Assembly (NCBI GenBank): GCA_938084685.1
Contig: CALKGE010000001.1
Coordinates: forward strand, 186,001 to 250,000
Direction: 5' to 3'
Length of the DNA: 64,000 nt
DNA from: an uncultured Pirellulaceae bacterium
Lineage (GTDB): Bacteria; Planctomycetota; Planctomycetia; Pirellulales; Pirellulaceae
This document shows positions 1 to 8,781 of this stretch, one piece after another. The position numbers and the translations under genes are program-made. Each line of letters opens with the position of its first letter. The stretch's first letter is position 1. A model generated the notes under the pieces. That model worked only from the letters and a program-made list of their open reading frames with translations, did not search any database and was not told the DNA's origin.

Positions 1-1166
1 TTCCCGGTGACTTCTGGCCGGACAAGGCGGGGGCTGACTTCAAGCTCAAACGCATCATGGAATCGTTGCAGCCCTATCAGGATCAAATGCTGATCCTCAA
101 AGGAGTTTGTGATCAGATCCGAGGTGATGGTGACAGCCATATGCGAGGAATGAGTTGCCTGCTGACCGGGATCGAGCTGCTACCAGGAAATATTCAGGGT
201 GGTAGCCACACACCCGCCGGTTGGGCAAGTGGCTTGTCCATCGACCAGGAGATCAAGAACTTTCTGCAGAGCAAGCCAGAAACGGAAACGCGATTTGGAT
301 CGCTTGAATTCGGAGTGGTTGTTCCAGACCGTGCCGACCCATGGACTCGCATGATTTACTCAGGTTCCAACAAGCCTGTCGCTCCGATTGATGATCCCTA
401 TGTCATGTTCAATAAACTGTACGGAAAGTTGGAAGACCGTAAGAGTGTTGAAAGCATCTTGGATCAAGTGCGCAATGATTTGCGACGCGCGAGAACTCTG
501 GTTGGCAAAGAAGACCGCGAGCTGCTGGAACGTCACGAGCAGTTTATCCGCGACATGGAGGCCAGGATTAAGCGGGATGCCGAACACAAGTTGGATATTC
601 CTGCTCCTGTTCAGAAAGCGGGAATCAAGAATGCTAATGAGAATATGCCGACGTTGAGTCGCATGCAAATCGACATGATGGTCAACAGTTTGCAGAACGA
701 CATGGCGCGAGTTGCCTCGTTGCAATACACTCGCAGTGTCGGGCAGGCTAAGATGACCTGGCTGGGAATTAAGGAAGGGCACCATGGTCTGTCGCACGAA
801 CCGGACAGTGATCAGGAAGCGGTTGAAAAGCTGGTAAAGATCAACCAGTGGTACTGTGAAGAGATTGCTTATCTGGCCAAGCGTCTGGCTGAGACCCCTG
901 AGCCTGATGGTACAGGTTCCATGCTGGATAACACAACGATTGTCTGGACCAACGAGCTTGGCAAAGGCAACTCGCATACGCTGAACGACATTCCTTTTGT
1001 GCTGATCGGCGGCGGACTCCGCTTCAAAATGGGGCGTTCGTTACAGTATGGCCGCGTGCCCCATAACAGGCTATTGATGGCCTTTGCTCATGCATTTGGT
1101 CATCGCGTGGAGTCATTTGGGAACGCCAATTACTGCGGAGACGGTCCACTTCACGACCTCACATAG
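1..1166 (+). CDS. DUF1552 family protein, C-terminal part (5' end outside window)
   Basis: The reading frame is open from the first bases of the window (codons from base 3) and ends at TAG 1164-1166, so the N terminus, where this family normally carries a Tat signal, is missing. Visible family marks are the early W-P-D-K stretch, the segment with LKGVCDQ, the H-M-R-G histidine region, the SIDQEI motif and the following TRFGSLEFG, all typical of the planctomycete DUF1552 family. The C-terminal half has the WTNELG and [13 protein letters not shown] stretches shared with DUF1501/DUF1552 proteins. Members usually sit next to PSCyt1-DUF1549-DUF1553 genes and are exported; their biochemical activity is not established. 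An internal ATG at base 57 is unlikely to be the start, because family sequence continues upstream of it. Confidence 0.85.
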   Translation, partial: PGDFWPDKAGADFKLKRIMESLQPYQDQMLILKGVCDQIRGDGDSHMRGMSCLLTGIELLPGNIQGGSHTPAGWASGLSIDQEIKNFLQSKPETETRFGSLEFGVVVPDRADPWTRMIYSGSNKPVAPIDDPYVMFNKLYGKLEDRKSVESILDQVRNDLRRARTLVGKEDRELLERHEQFIRDMEARIKRDAEHKLDIPAPVQKAGIKNANENMPTLSRMQIDMMVNSLQNDMARVASLQYTRSVGQAKMTWLGIKEGHHGLSHEPDSDQEAVEKLVKINQWYCEEIAYLAKRLAETPEPDGTGSMLDNTTIVWTNELGKGNSHTLNDIPFVLIGGGLRFKMGRSLQYGRVPHNRLLMAFAHAFGHRVESFGNANYCGDGPLHDLT

Positions 1167-1192
1167 GCGTGGTAATATAAACGAACTATTGA

Positions 1193-1266
1193 GGGCGGTT
1201 AGCTCAGTTGGTTAGAGCGCCACGTTGACATCGTGGAGGTCGTTGGTTCGAATCCAATATCGCCCA
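1193..1266 (+). tRNA. tRNA-Val (anticodon GAC)
   Basis: The cloverleaf folds by hand. The acceptor stem GGGCGGT pairs with ATCGCCC (one G-T), the D arm has AGCTCAGTTGGTTAGAGC, and the anticodon stem CCACG/CGTGG encloses loop TTGACAT with GAC at 1227-1229. The T arm GTTGG/CCAAT carries TTCGAAT. Discriminator A is at 1266. CCA is not encoded (CTA follows). It lies 26 bases after the DUF1552 gene and is followed at once by a terminator. Confidence 0.96.
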
Positions 1267-1272
1267 CTACGT

Positions 1273-1317
1273 AAAAAGCCGAGATGAATGAGTTTATTCA
1301 CCTCGGTTTTTGTCTTT
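1273..1317 (+). terminator. Rho-independent terminator after tRNA-Val
   Basis: CCGAG-a-TGAAT, a six-base loop, then ATTCA-c-CTCGG form a long stem flanked by AAAAA on the left and TTTTTGTCTTTT on the right. It starts six bases after the tRNA and would end its transcript. Confidence 0.85.
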
Positions 1318-1580
1318 TAAATCGCAATAAACCCCAAATCGACGCTGATGTTAAGTGGTTTTAAGTATTCAGCGCTGGCAACAATTTCGATCATTGTTTC
1401 AATCTTACCGTGCCAAGAGTGAACTGTTTCTGCTAAGTAGTATTTGCCTGATTCGATGTGCGTCTATCGAATTGTTGTCCACTTCAATTTCTGGGTTATC
1501 GCCAACAGCCAATTGAATGGCATTATAATTCGTCGTAACCCCAACAATTACATCTCTGATGCCATTTAAGGACGTTCACT

Positions 1581-2240
1581 ATGTCGTGGGAACAACGAGT
1601 ACGGGCCCTGGAAGACAAGGTAGAAAAACTGGAAAGTGAATCCACGGAGAAGGAAAAGAAGGGAAAATTTCTCTTCCGTGAGTTTGTCTATGATTTAATC
1701 TATCCCGCCATGCTGGGGTCAATGTTGTATGATCTTGTCGTGGCGGCGGATTTCTTAAACGACGGCATGACCTCTCAATGGTTCGTCAAACTTGCCGTTG
1801 TTTGTATCTACCTCACAGACTGGTTGTACATCAAAGTGGCAGACTTAACCGACCTTCTCGATTGGCAGAAAAAAAACGCAAAATTCGTGGATTTGCTTAG
1901 TGCTGCCGTATTCTTGATTGCCTTCAAAGCTGCCGATGGATTCGTTGCAGGGCAATCCCCGAGCTACATTATTGTGCTTGGCGCAATTTTTGCTATCACC
2001 GTCGTGTATTTCGCGTTCCACAAGTTTTCCAAGAATAATTACAAAATCGAAGTCCCATTTAGTCTTATAATCGGGATCGTCTTATTAGAGGCGATTTTGG
2101 TCCTTCTCTTTTCAGTCAAACCTCTGGACGACATTGGGCAAGCATCAATTGGCTGGTATACATTTGTTACCTTGACGCTCTGCTTCGGGATGTATGCATT
2201 GATGGTGATCCTGCTCCACATTCAGAAACACTCCGCTTGA
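1581..2240 (+). CDS. Coiled-coil plus multi-span membrane protein, unknown function
   Basis: 219 residues; I do not recognise a family. Residues 1-30 are highly charged with a heptad-like pattern (VRALEDKVEKLES), suggesting a short coiled coil on the cytoplasmic side. Six hydrophobic segments follow at about 36-57, 66-84, 103-122, 128-147, 158-178 and 190-213, so this is an inner-membrane protein. The ATG is supported by AAGGA at 1568-1572 with eight bases of spacing. The gene stands alone between the tRNA terminator and the DUF2200 gene, with gaps on both sides, so context gives no function. Confidence 0.7.
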   Translation: MSWEQRVRALEDKVEKLESESTEKEKKGKFLFREFVYDLIYPAMLGSMLYDLVVAADFLNDGMTSQWFVKLAVVCIYLTDWLYIKVADLTDLLDWQKKNAKFVDLLSAAVFLIAFKAADGFVAGQSPSYIIVLGAIFAITVVYFAFHKFSKNNYKIEVPFSLIIGIVLLEAILVLLFSVKPLDDIGQASIGWYTFVTLTLCFGMYALMVILLHIQKHSA

Positions 2241-2417
2241 ATACCTGTTGCAACGATAATTGGTTGCAAAAGAATTGGCTCAGGGTCGCTCATATACTCG
2301 CCAGCATACTGTGGGTCTCCAAGAGTCTGGATTAGTCGACATACCGGAACGATGTTAAACTTAACGGCAGCTTTGCCAGCAATATTTGAATAGCTAAAAC
2401 ACCAAGAGAAGTGACTC

Positions 2418-2780
2418 ATGGCCGCTCGAAGTAAACAGGACGAACGTATTGCCAATATGACGTTTTCCTCCGTCTATCCACACTACATCAACAAAGTTGA
2501 GAAAAAAGGACGGACTGTCGAAGATCTGCATCGGATCATTGAATGGCTCACTGGCTTCAAGGGAAAGAAGCTGCAAAAACTAATTGATGATCAGGTGACG
2601 TTCGAGCAGTTCTTTAACAAGGCCCAGTTAAATGCTAACGTCCATCTGATCACCGGCGTCGTCTGTGGATACCGGGTGGAAGAGATCGAAAATCCACTGA
2701 CCCAGCAAGTCCGGTACCTGGACAAACTGATCGACGAACTGGCCCGAGGCAAAAAGATGGAAAGTATCCTGCGATCCTGA
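2418..2780 (+). CDS. DUF2200 family protein
   Basis: 120 residues, full length for the DUF2200 family. Family landmarks are [17 protein letters not shown] near the N terminus, the IEWLTGF stretch, the [14 protein letters not shown] segment and the conserved C-terminal [13 protein letters not shown]. It is a small soluble protein with no signal peptide or membrane span. Members are scattered through bacteria as single genes and no biochemical role is established. The gene is monocistronic here, with more than 170 bases on either side. Confidence 0.88.
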   Translation: MAARSKQDERIANMTFSSVYPHYINKVEKKGRTVEDLHRIIEWLTGFKGKKLQKLIDDQVTFEQFFNKAQLNANVHLITGVVCGYRVEEIENPLTQQVRYLDKLIDELARGKKMESILRS

Positions 2781-3033
2781 CATAGAATCGCCACTTCTTT
2801 CAAAGACGTCAATTTGGGTAATCCTTGGCTGGAAATGTTCTTGCCCAAAGTTGACGAGCCTGTAGTAACGCTCAACTCAGGTAACTGGTAAGCCGATTCT
2901 TTACTGGTACTGGCAGGGGCTTCTAAACCCAACGACTCTAATTCCTGTATTTTTCACGAATTAACGAACCTTTACATCTGCTCATTGGTTTAACTAACGG
3001 CACCCACCTGTTTTCAGGACAAAAAGCTTCTAA

Positions 3034-4176
3034 ATGCGCTCAAAAATAGTTGTCATTGGTATCCTGGCGGGACTATTGTCCTGCCTCTGGTTCTCACAAA
3101 ACGCCTCGCAAGAGCGTAGCTTTACCGTTCGTGTACCAGCTGACTTTGAAAGGAGTCTCAGTCTGGTCGTAGCATATGAAAAAGAGCCGATAAAGGGCGA
3201 GCGAAATGAAACTCTGGCTGCGCAAAGGAATGTGCTGGATGAAATTATTTCAGCGTGTCACACCAATGTAGATATCACCGTGCTTGTATCAAGCGAAGAA
3301 GCTAAAACTCGCGCACAGCAAAAAGTTGAAGAGAACGGAGTTCAGGGAGACAAAATCAATTTTGTAGATCTGGATTTTAACTCCCTGTGGATTAGAGACT
3401 TTGGAGCCATCGAGATCGTCGATAGCTCCGGAGCTCCTAAATGGTTGGATTTTGAGTACTTTCTTCCGGGCAATTCGTGGATCGATGATGGCGGGAATTA
3501 CACAGGTCGCCCGGCGGACGACGATGCTTTTAAGAAGTTTGCTACGCTTTCTGATATTAACACGCAAAAGGTACCTCTGGTATTGCATGGCGGTGCCATT
3601 GCATCTAATGGCAATGGACTCATTCTAATCTCGGAAGCTGTTTTTGAGTGGAATCACCATCGATTTGACTATGACGAAAAGACAACTCGAGGGCTGTTTG
3701 AACAGTATTTCCCCGGAAACCAAATTGAATTCATTCCTCCACTACAGGGAGAACCAACTGGGCACCTGGATATCTTTCTGGTTTTCGTCGGGGAACAAAC
3801 TGTTTTAATTGGAGAACTTGACTCGGCGCACGACGAATTCAATAAGTACCGTCTCGACCGCATCGCATCCCGATTAAAAGACCTGAGTTACCATGGCGAC
3901 TCACTAAATGTCCGACGCATTCCCATGCCAATTCGTGGGCAGCAGGGAACCATCGGGACGTACACCAATGTAGTATTCGCCAACGGAAAACTACTGATGC
4001 CAATTTATACAGGAGACGAAAGTTTCCGCGAACAGGCGAAGGCTATCTATCGTGAAGTACTTCCAGATTGGGAAATAGTTGAATTCCATTCCGACGCACT
4101 AATGGCTGCTGAAGGTGCGCTGCATTGCGTTACCTGGAATAACAAGGTTCAGAAACCTGACTCCAGCAAGCATTAG
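3034..4176 (+). CDS. Exported agmatine deiminase / peptidylarginine deiminase-type hydrolase
   Basis: 380 residues of the PAD_porph/agmatine deiminase fold (guanidine-group-modifying enzymes that hydrolyse a guanidinium to a ureido group plus ammonia). Visible catalytic-site elements are IRDFG at about residues 120-124, HGGAIASNG near 187-195, TGHLD with His244 and Asp246, and a C-terminal nucleophile Cys365 in ALHCVTWN, so the active site looks complete. The N terminus is a hydrophobic signal with LLSC at residues 14-17, a plausible lipobox, so it is probably a periplasmic lipoprotein, whereas classical agmatine deiminase is cytoplasmic. Substrate (agmatine, peptidyl-arginine or other) cannot be told. 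No operon partner. Confidence 0.82.
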   Translation: MRSKIVVIGILAGLLSCLWFSQNASQERSFTVRVPADFERSLSLVVAYEKEPIKGERNETLAAQRNVLDEIISACHTNVDITVLVSSEEAKTRAQQKVEENGVQGDKINFVDLDFNSLWIRDFGAIEIVDSSGAPKWLDFEYFLPGNSWIDDGGNYTGRPADDDAFKKFATLSDINTQKVPLVLHGGAIASNGNGLILISEAVFEWNHHRFDYDEKTTRGLFEQYFPGNQIEFIPPLQGEPTGHLDIFLVFVGEQTVLIGELDSAHDEFNKYRLDRIASRLKDLSYHGDSLNVRRIPMPIRGQQGTIGTYTNVVFANGKLLMPIYTGDESFREQAKAIYREVLPDWEIVEFHSDALMAAEGALHCVTWNNKVQKPDSSKH

Positions 4177-4673
4177 TATTGGGAACTCCCCGATGGGACT
4201 TTGTCGGAATTAGGCAAATGAAATTGGCGGACGAAAGTGAAGTTATATCGGTAAGGGACAAAGGCCGTTCGTTCGCATTTCCAAAAGCGTTCATGTCCGG
4301 TGCAGGAAACCACACATAGTTTCCGAATGACTAGACGGCGTTCCATTGGCAGTCTCGTATTGTAATTTGACAGAGTGTGTCCGAGTTTTCTCAGAGACGG
4401 ACTCAACGTCCCGGATTATGCTGAAGCAGCAAGGTTTAGTGAACGGCGACCTGGCACTTTTGTATCAGGGAGTAGTTTATTCTCAAAACTCCAAGCCACT
4501 TCCTCTGAAAGACCATTGCTTTTACCGTTCAAACGTGGCGGGAATGGAAAATCGAAAACCCTGAAGGGATGGTTCTTCAAGAGCTTTTAAGGTAGTCCGC
4601 TGGATTCAAAAACATACTTTTGCTGCAGTACCTGATGTAACTCTTACGTGCACCGAGACGTTGGACATTCAAA
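4177..4673. other. Gene-free stretch of about 500 bases
   Basis: Two overlapping frames on the plus strand (about 4346-4590) are open, but they have no recognisable family, no Shine-Dalgarno sequence and shifted composition, so I do not call them. No RNA gene, strong hairpin or repeat is seen. It separates two genes that converge on this stretch. Confidence 0.4.
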
Positions 4674-5195
4674 TTAGCGGGAAGTAATGCGAAATGATCC
4701 CAGGAAAGCTCGAGCCGCCGTACGCTCCACTGGTCGCTCAAAGGCAAACGCAACGGTGAACAAAGTCCCACGTCTAAAAACAATTAATTGCTCGACATAG
4801 TACGTATCAAGTCCCCTTTTAATCTCAAAGGAAACTTGTACGGCGTTCTGAATGTCAAAAGGGTTTGACTTTACCGTCACCTTGGATGCTTTTAAACTTT
4901 TCCCCACCGCGTCTGCGTAGCGTCGAAGATTCGCAAGAGACATTTTCATGAGTGATATTGGTCTTGCAGAATAGGAATACTGCGTCCCTGATTTCGAAAC
5001 GAACCGATAGACGAACAGCTCTTTGACCTTTCCAGCGTCTGTATACTTTTCCTTCCGCTTGGATGGTTTCTCTGGAAAACGCAATTCCACCTGATTAGCT
5101 TCATCACGGAAAACGTACGACAACTCGCACAAGTCTTGTGTGCAGAGTCCTAAAAAGATCAGGACCAATATCTTTAAGGAATAACCTAATGCCAT
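4674..5195 (-). CDS. Small exported protein, unknown function
   Basis: 173 residues. The N terminus (MALGYSLKILVLIFLGLC) is a signal peptide or single anchor. The mature part is basic and rich in beta-prone segments (ELFVYRFVSKSGTQYSYSA, NAVQVSFEIKRG, GTLFTVAFAFERP), with a helical LANLRRYADAVGKSLKAS region in the middle. It resembles the small secreted stress-type domains that planctomycetes carry in large numbers, but I cannot name the family. The gene is alone, pointing away from the acetyltransferase gene. Confidence 0.6.
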   Translation of the reverse strand: MALGYSLKILVLIFLGLCTQDLCELSYVFRDEANQVELRFPEKPSKRKEKYTDAGKVKELFVYRFVSKSGTQYSYSARPISLMKMSLANLRRYADAVGKSLKASKVTVKSNPFDIQNAVQVSFEIKRGLDTYYVEQLIVFRRGTLFTVAFAFERPVERTAARAFLGSFRITSR

Positions 5196-5428
5196 CGTAT
5201 TCTAGTGGTGAGCAGGAACACCTCGTGGCATTCAACACTTCTTACACAATTAAAGACAAGGCTGGCATTGTATCATGTCCTTTGCGGGTGACCTAACTCT
5301 TTTTGCAGCATGCTACGATTGGAATGCTGCTCACCGGTCGTATGCTCAAACAGCAACGAAACAATCGTTCTGTTAAAGTCAATTATTAGAAAGAGCAAAC
5401 CTGAAGCCGACCAGAACAAGATACAGCT

Positions 5429-5983
5429 ATGGACTCTATCCGTTTAACACCAGACTGCTACCTCCGTACGCTTGAAAAAGATGATGCCGACGAATTGTTT
5501 GAAGTCATCCATTCGAATCGTGACCGATTGAGAAAATGGATGCCTTGGGTTGATTCAACACGCAGCTCTGCTGACACACGCCACTTCATCGAAAACGCAA
5601 TCGCTGGACGAAGCAGTGGCAATTACCAGTTCGCGATCGTTCAAAACGGCTCGATCGTCGGAGTCATTGGATTTGCAAAAACGGATTCCGCAAACCAATG
5701 TGCCATGATCGGTTACTGGATTGATGAGCAAGTGGAAGGGAGGGGACTAATGACCCTTGCAGTGAGAGCGCTGCTCAAGTTTGGGTATGAAGAACTCGAA
5801 CTGAATCGGATCGTGATTCGTGCGCAACCTGACAACATCCGCAGCTGTGCAATTCCCGAACGGCTTGGATTCACTCTGGAAGGTACTGCCCAGCAAGCGG
5901 AGCTGCTCTACGGCAAGTTTGTCGATTTGAGAGTTTATGCACTTGTTAAACCGATTTGGGAATCCAGCATGAAGCAATCCTGA
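5429..5983 (+). CDS. GNAT family N-acetyltransferase (RimJ/RimL-like)
   Basis: 184 residues with the full GNAT layout of the RimJ/RimL/ribosomal-protein-serine acetyltransferase type: an N-terminal LTPDCYLRTLEKDDADELF strand-helix, the MPWVDS segment, IVGVIGF (motif D/A beta strand), EGRGLMTLAVRALL as the acetyl-CoA pyrophosphate loop, LNRIVIRAQPDN and the closing RLGFTLEG. It would transfer acetyl from acetyl-CoA to an amine, in related enzymes often a protein N terminus; the substrate here is unknown. Cytoplasmic, no signal. It lies alone, 139 bases before the pentapeptide-repeat gene. Confidence 0.85.
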   Translation: MDSIRLTPDCYLRTLEKDDADELFEVIHSNRDRLRKWMPWVDSTRSSADTRHFIENAIAGRSSGNYQFAIVQNGSIVGVIGFAKTDSANQCAMIGYWIDEQVEGRGLMTLAVRALLKFGYEELELNRIVIRAQPDNIRSCAIPERLGFTLEGTAQQAELLYGKFVDLRVYALVKPIWESSMKQS

Positions 5984-6122
5984 TCGAACCTGTCAGATAG
6001 GGATGACTTTTTCCCCATATTCAATATTTGGTCTACCAAGCAGACAGTAACGTCTCACGCTTCAACAGACGCTAGAATGAAAAGTACGAATCTGATCCTC
6101 TTCTCACTTCAATTTTCTGAGT

Positions 6123-6914
6123 ATGACGACCGATAAACGACCTGGCTTGCTTCCGATCGTGCTGACGACTGCCGTTGTAGTTGTTCTGGCGGTTAGCCTG
6201 TTCAATGCAGTGTCGCAGTCCGCGAGCTCTGTTGAAGCTGATTTTTGGCTAATTTACCACGACGATGCGAGTCGGGAACAACGTACCGAGGCCGTTCTCC
6301 GGTTGCTCGAAGAGAAAAACCAGATCTGGATGGGCGCGAATCTTACCGGGGTCACTCTTTCCGGACTCGAATTGCATCTGGCCGACGTCCAGGATGCAAC
6401 ACTCAACGAATCATTGCTGGTCGGTACCGACCTTAGTGGAGCTACACTCGATCGGAGCGATCTCAACGCCTCCGATCTGCAAAACGCAAATTTTAGTGGT
6501 GCCAGCCTGAAAGAAGTTTCTCTTCTACGAAGTAGACTGGATCACGTCAATTTTGAATTAAGCACTCTTTACCAGGCCAGTCTGGAACAAGCCACCGCCA
6601 GATCGGCCAATTTCTCCGGAGCAAACCTGTCGGAAAGCTACTGTCTTATGGCAGACTTTTCGGATGCTACCTTCCTGGATACTCAGTTTGACTATGCCAA
6701 TCTGGAAGCTGTCATCTTCCATCGAGCGGATCTCACCAATGTCAACTTTGAGGGAGCGTTGCTGCTGGATACCGACTTCCAGGACGCCAACTGGTGGCGA
6801 GCGGTAGGCATCGATCAGGAACTACTTGCCAAATTCAAAGAACAATTTGCTCCGTCTGATAAGGCTCCGGCTACCTTTCAAAAAGACTATCAGGCCTGGC
6901 TGGCTGAACAGTGA
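6123..6914 (+). CDS. Membrane-anchored pentapeptide-repeat protein
   Basis: 263 residues. Residues about 12-32 form one hydrophobic segment (an N-in anchor or uncleaved signal). From about residue 75 to 230 the sequence follows the five-residue A(D/N)LXX register: ANLTGV, ADVQDA, TDLSGA, SDLNAS, ANFSGA, ANLSES, ADLTNV and so on, which folds into a right-handed quadrilateral beta helix. A short helical tail ends the protein. Such proteins are binding scaffolds or DNA-gyrase mimics in some cases, but nothing here indicates a gyrase partner. It converges on the sialidase gene with no gap (6914/6915). Confidence 0.82.
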   Translation: MTTDKRPGLLPIVLTTAVVVVLAVSLFNAVSQSASSVEADFWLIYHDDASREQRTEAVLRLLEEKNQIWMGANLTGVTLSGLELHLADVQDATLNESLLVGTDLSGATLDRSDLNASDLQNANFSGASLKEVSLLRSRLDHVNFELSTLYQASLEQATARSANFSGANLSESYCLMADFSDATFLDTQFDYANLEAVIFHRADLTNVNFEGALLLDTDFQDANWWRAVGIDQELLAKFKEQFAPSDKAPATFQKDYQAWLAEQ

Positions 6915-8510
6915 TTATTTGGGCAGGTTCCCCGAAACTAACTCTTCTACTGTCAGCTTCATAAACATGATGTGGCTGCGACTTCCTTCAAATACAATGC
7001 CCACGTGCTCATCATCTATCTGCACCAGACTCGGATAACCAAACCCTGTGTTGGCATCCAGCAAATAGTGGTGAGATTCAGGCCAGGTGTCCCCATCATC
7101 AAAACTCACCTTGATCGTGTGTTTCTCGCGACGCTCAACTGAATTGGGATTCGCAAACAACAGCGCTGTTTTGCTCTGACCATTCTGCTGATAATGAATT
7201 CGAATCGTGCTGCCATTACAAATCGGCTCAACGAGTGCTTTATGGTGAGTGGGATGTTCTGACCAGGTTGCTCCTAAATCTGATGTCACCATCACCGCTC
7301 GACGCATATGCCTTGCTTCCCGACTCGACCGCATGTTTAACATGATCCGACCATCGGTCAACTCCACCGCCTGACATTCACTCGAGACCGCACCGGTTGG
7401 ATTGCCAACATGCCAACGGCGACCATGGTTTCGACTCGACATGATCGTCGAGAAAGACTCGCCGTCAGCGTTACGTCCCTGAACCGGCATGACCAAAGTC
7501 CCATTGGTCAGCGTGATTCCATTTTGCGGAGCGGGAGCGAACAATACCCACTCTTCCTTCTTCAAATCACGAGTCACATTCTTGAGTCCAGACCAGGTTT
7601 CACCATGGTCTTTCGAAGTTGTCAGCAGCATTTGCGCCGCTTTGCCGACCTCGAAGCCCGCTTCGCTACCATCACCATTCCATTGATGCTTGCCCGGCTT
7701 CCCATACATCCAGACGGCCCACACAAATATCCTGCCAGTTCGAGGATCAACGATCACTCCTGGATCACTAATCCCATTCTGGTCTTCGGGTAGCCCTCCC
7801 CAGGCTCCCCGGTCCATAATGGGTCGGGGATTGGTCCACGTCTGTCCTCCATCGGTACTCTTGCTCATACCAATATCAATATCTTCCTGCAGATCCTTCG
7901 TGCGATTGTGTCGCATGTCGTAGAACGCGAGCAGGGAACCATCCTTGGCTCGTGTGATCGCCGGAATTCGGTAAGTATGGGTGCCACCCTGACCCTGTTG
8001 GCACAAAGCGTAGCCGATCCGAATTTTGCGTCCGGGCATTTGATCCTGCGGTTTGATATTACCTTCCGTTGTTTCTATCTGAGTGCATTCCAGATCGATG
8101 TAATGCAGTAGACTTGCCGTTGGCTTTAATTTGCATGACACCCAAAACCAATTGTCCCCCTTCTTTAGAGAAATATTGCGTTGGAAGATGATCCGGTCAG
8201 CAGGGCTCGTCCCGGTACCAATTTTCCATTTTGTATCCAGTTCCCCATTGGGGCCGCCCACAAACAAAGTCGTACTGGCGATATCCTGGATGTCATCCGT
8301 CCCTCTTAAATCAAAGCGAAGCGAGCGGATTTCGATCCCTTCTTCTTCAGCCGTCACCTTAAGTTCAACAATATTGTTGTGTTCCCGACCGACCAAAGCA
8401 GGATAAGATCGTTGTAATTGAATAGCGTGGACGACGGGAGCAGCACTCGCTAAGCCTGCCCAGAAAAAAGAAATGACCCCAAGGATCCGTGAAAATTGAT
8501 TTAAGTGCAT
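6915..8510 (-). CDS. Secreted exo-alpha-sialidase (neuraminidase), GH33-like
   Basis: 531 residues with a signal peptide ending near ASAA. Residues about 30-150 form a beta-rich N-terminal domain of the kind attached to BNR neuraminidases. The six-bladed propeller follows. The YRIPAI motif places the first carboxylate-binding arginine at Arg181. Asp boxes are seen at 218-225 (STDGGQTW), 299-306 (SKDHGETW), 409-416 (TSDLGATW) and 469-476 (SFDDGDTW). GFGYPSL near 489-495 holds the likely catalytic tyrosine. The enzyme would release terminal sialic acid or a related sugar outside the cytoplasm. No sialic-acid uptake or catabolism genes are adjacent, so the actual sugar is open. Confidence 0.88.
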   Translation of the reverse strand: MHLNQFSRILGVISFFWAGLASAAPVVHAIQLQRSYPALVGREHNNIVELKVTAEEEGIEIRSLRFDLRGTDDIQDIASTTLFVGGPNGELDTKWKIGTGTSPADRIIFQRNISLKKGDNWFWVSCKLKPTASLLHYIDLECTQIETTEGNIKPQDQMPGRKIRIGYALCQQGQGGTHTYRIPAITRAKDGSLLAFYDMRHNRTKDLQEDIDIGMSKSTDGGQTWTNPRPIMDRGAWGGLPEDQNGISDPGVIVDPRTGRIFVWAVWMYGKPGKHQWNGDGSEAGFEVGKAAQMLLTTSKDHGETWSGLKNVTRDLKKEEWVLFAPAPQNGITLTNGTLVMPVQGRNADGESFSTIMSSRNHGRRWHVGNPTGAVSSECQAVELTDGRIMLNMRSSREARHMRRAVMVTSDLGATWSEHPTHHKALVEPICNGSTIRIHYQQNGQSKTALLFANPNSVERREKHTIKVSFDDGDTWPESHHYLLDANTGFGYPSLVQIDDEHVGIVFEGSRSHIMFMKLTVEELVSGNLPK

Positions 8511-8586
8511 AACCAGAACCTTCTATAATTGAACCTGCTACTCATTTTACTTCCTTTGTTTACTCGGCGTATTTGAAATTTCATCA

Positions 8587-8760
8587 ATGAGTCCCATTCC
8601 CAGGTTCGCCAGATTCTCCAGGCTTGCCAGGTTCGCCAGCCTCGTCTTACTCCTGCTTGCCGCAAAGATCACTCTCGGTGAAGAGCAGACTCCTGAAGAG
8701 CTTTCTCGAGTAACCAACCGACAGGAATTTATTGACTGGCTGGAAGGTGAAATCGAGTAA
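8587..8760 (+). pseudogene. N-terminal fragment (signal peptide) of an interrupted helical-repeat gene
   Basis: An ATG at 8587 opens 57 codons that end at TAA 8758-8760. The product has a textbook signal peptide: basic RFARFSRLARF, then LVLLLLAA, then a charged mature start. The frame is the same as that of the helical-repeat gene downstream, which lacks any ATG near its own beginning, so the two look like one gene split by a nonsense codon (a CAA to TAA change would do it). Alternatives are a sequencing error, or two separate genes. No clear Shine-Dalgarno precedes 8587. Confidence 0.6.
8601..8645 (+). repeat. Imperfect 9-bp tandem repeat, five units
   Basis: Units CAGGTTCGC, CAGATTCTC, CAGGCTTGC, CAGGTTCGC and CAGCCTCGT follow each other without gaps. 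The unit is three codons long, so copy-number change would add or remove an Arg-Phe-Ala triplet in the signal peptide without changing frame. Confidence 0.7.
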
Positions 8761-8781
8761 TACAATTCTCTGCAGCAGTCC

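Noticed and set aside
360..977. Long minus-strand open frame inside the DUF1552 gene
   Set aside because: Antisense shadow; the plus-strand frame has clear family motifs and the shadow has none.
4346..4590. Two overlapping open frames in the 500-base gap
   Set aside because: No ribosome site, no family signal, Ser-rich random-looking content.
8758..8760. Recoding of the in-frame stop (selenocysteine or pyrrolysine)
   Set aside because: The stop is TAA, which is not used for either; read-through is possible but unsupported.
8547..8765. Minus-strand frame with Leu-Ala-Asn repeats
   Set aside because: It is the 9-bp repeat read in antisense; the plus strand gives a coherent signal peptide in frame with the downstream gene.
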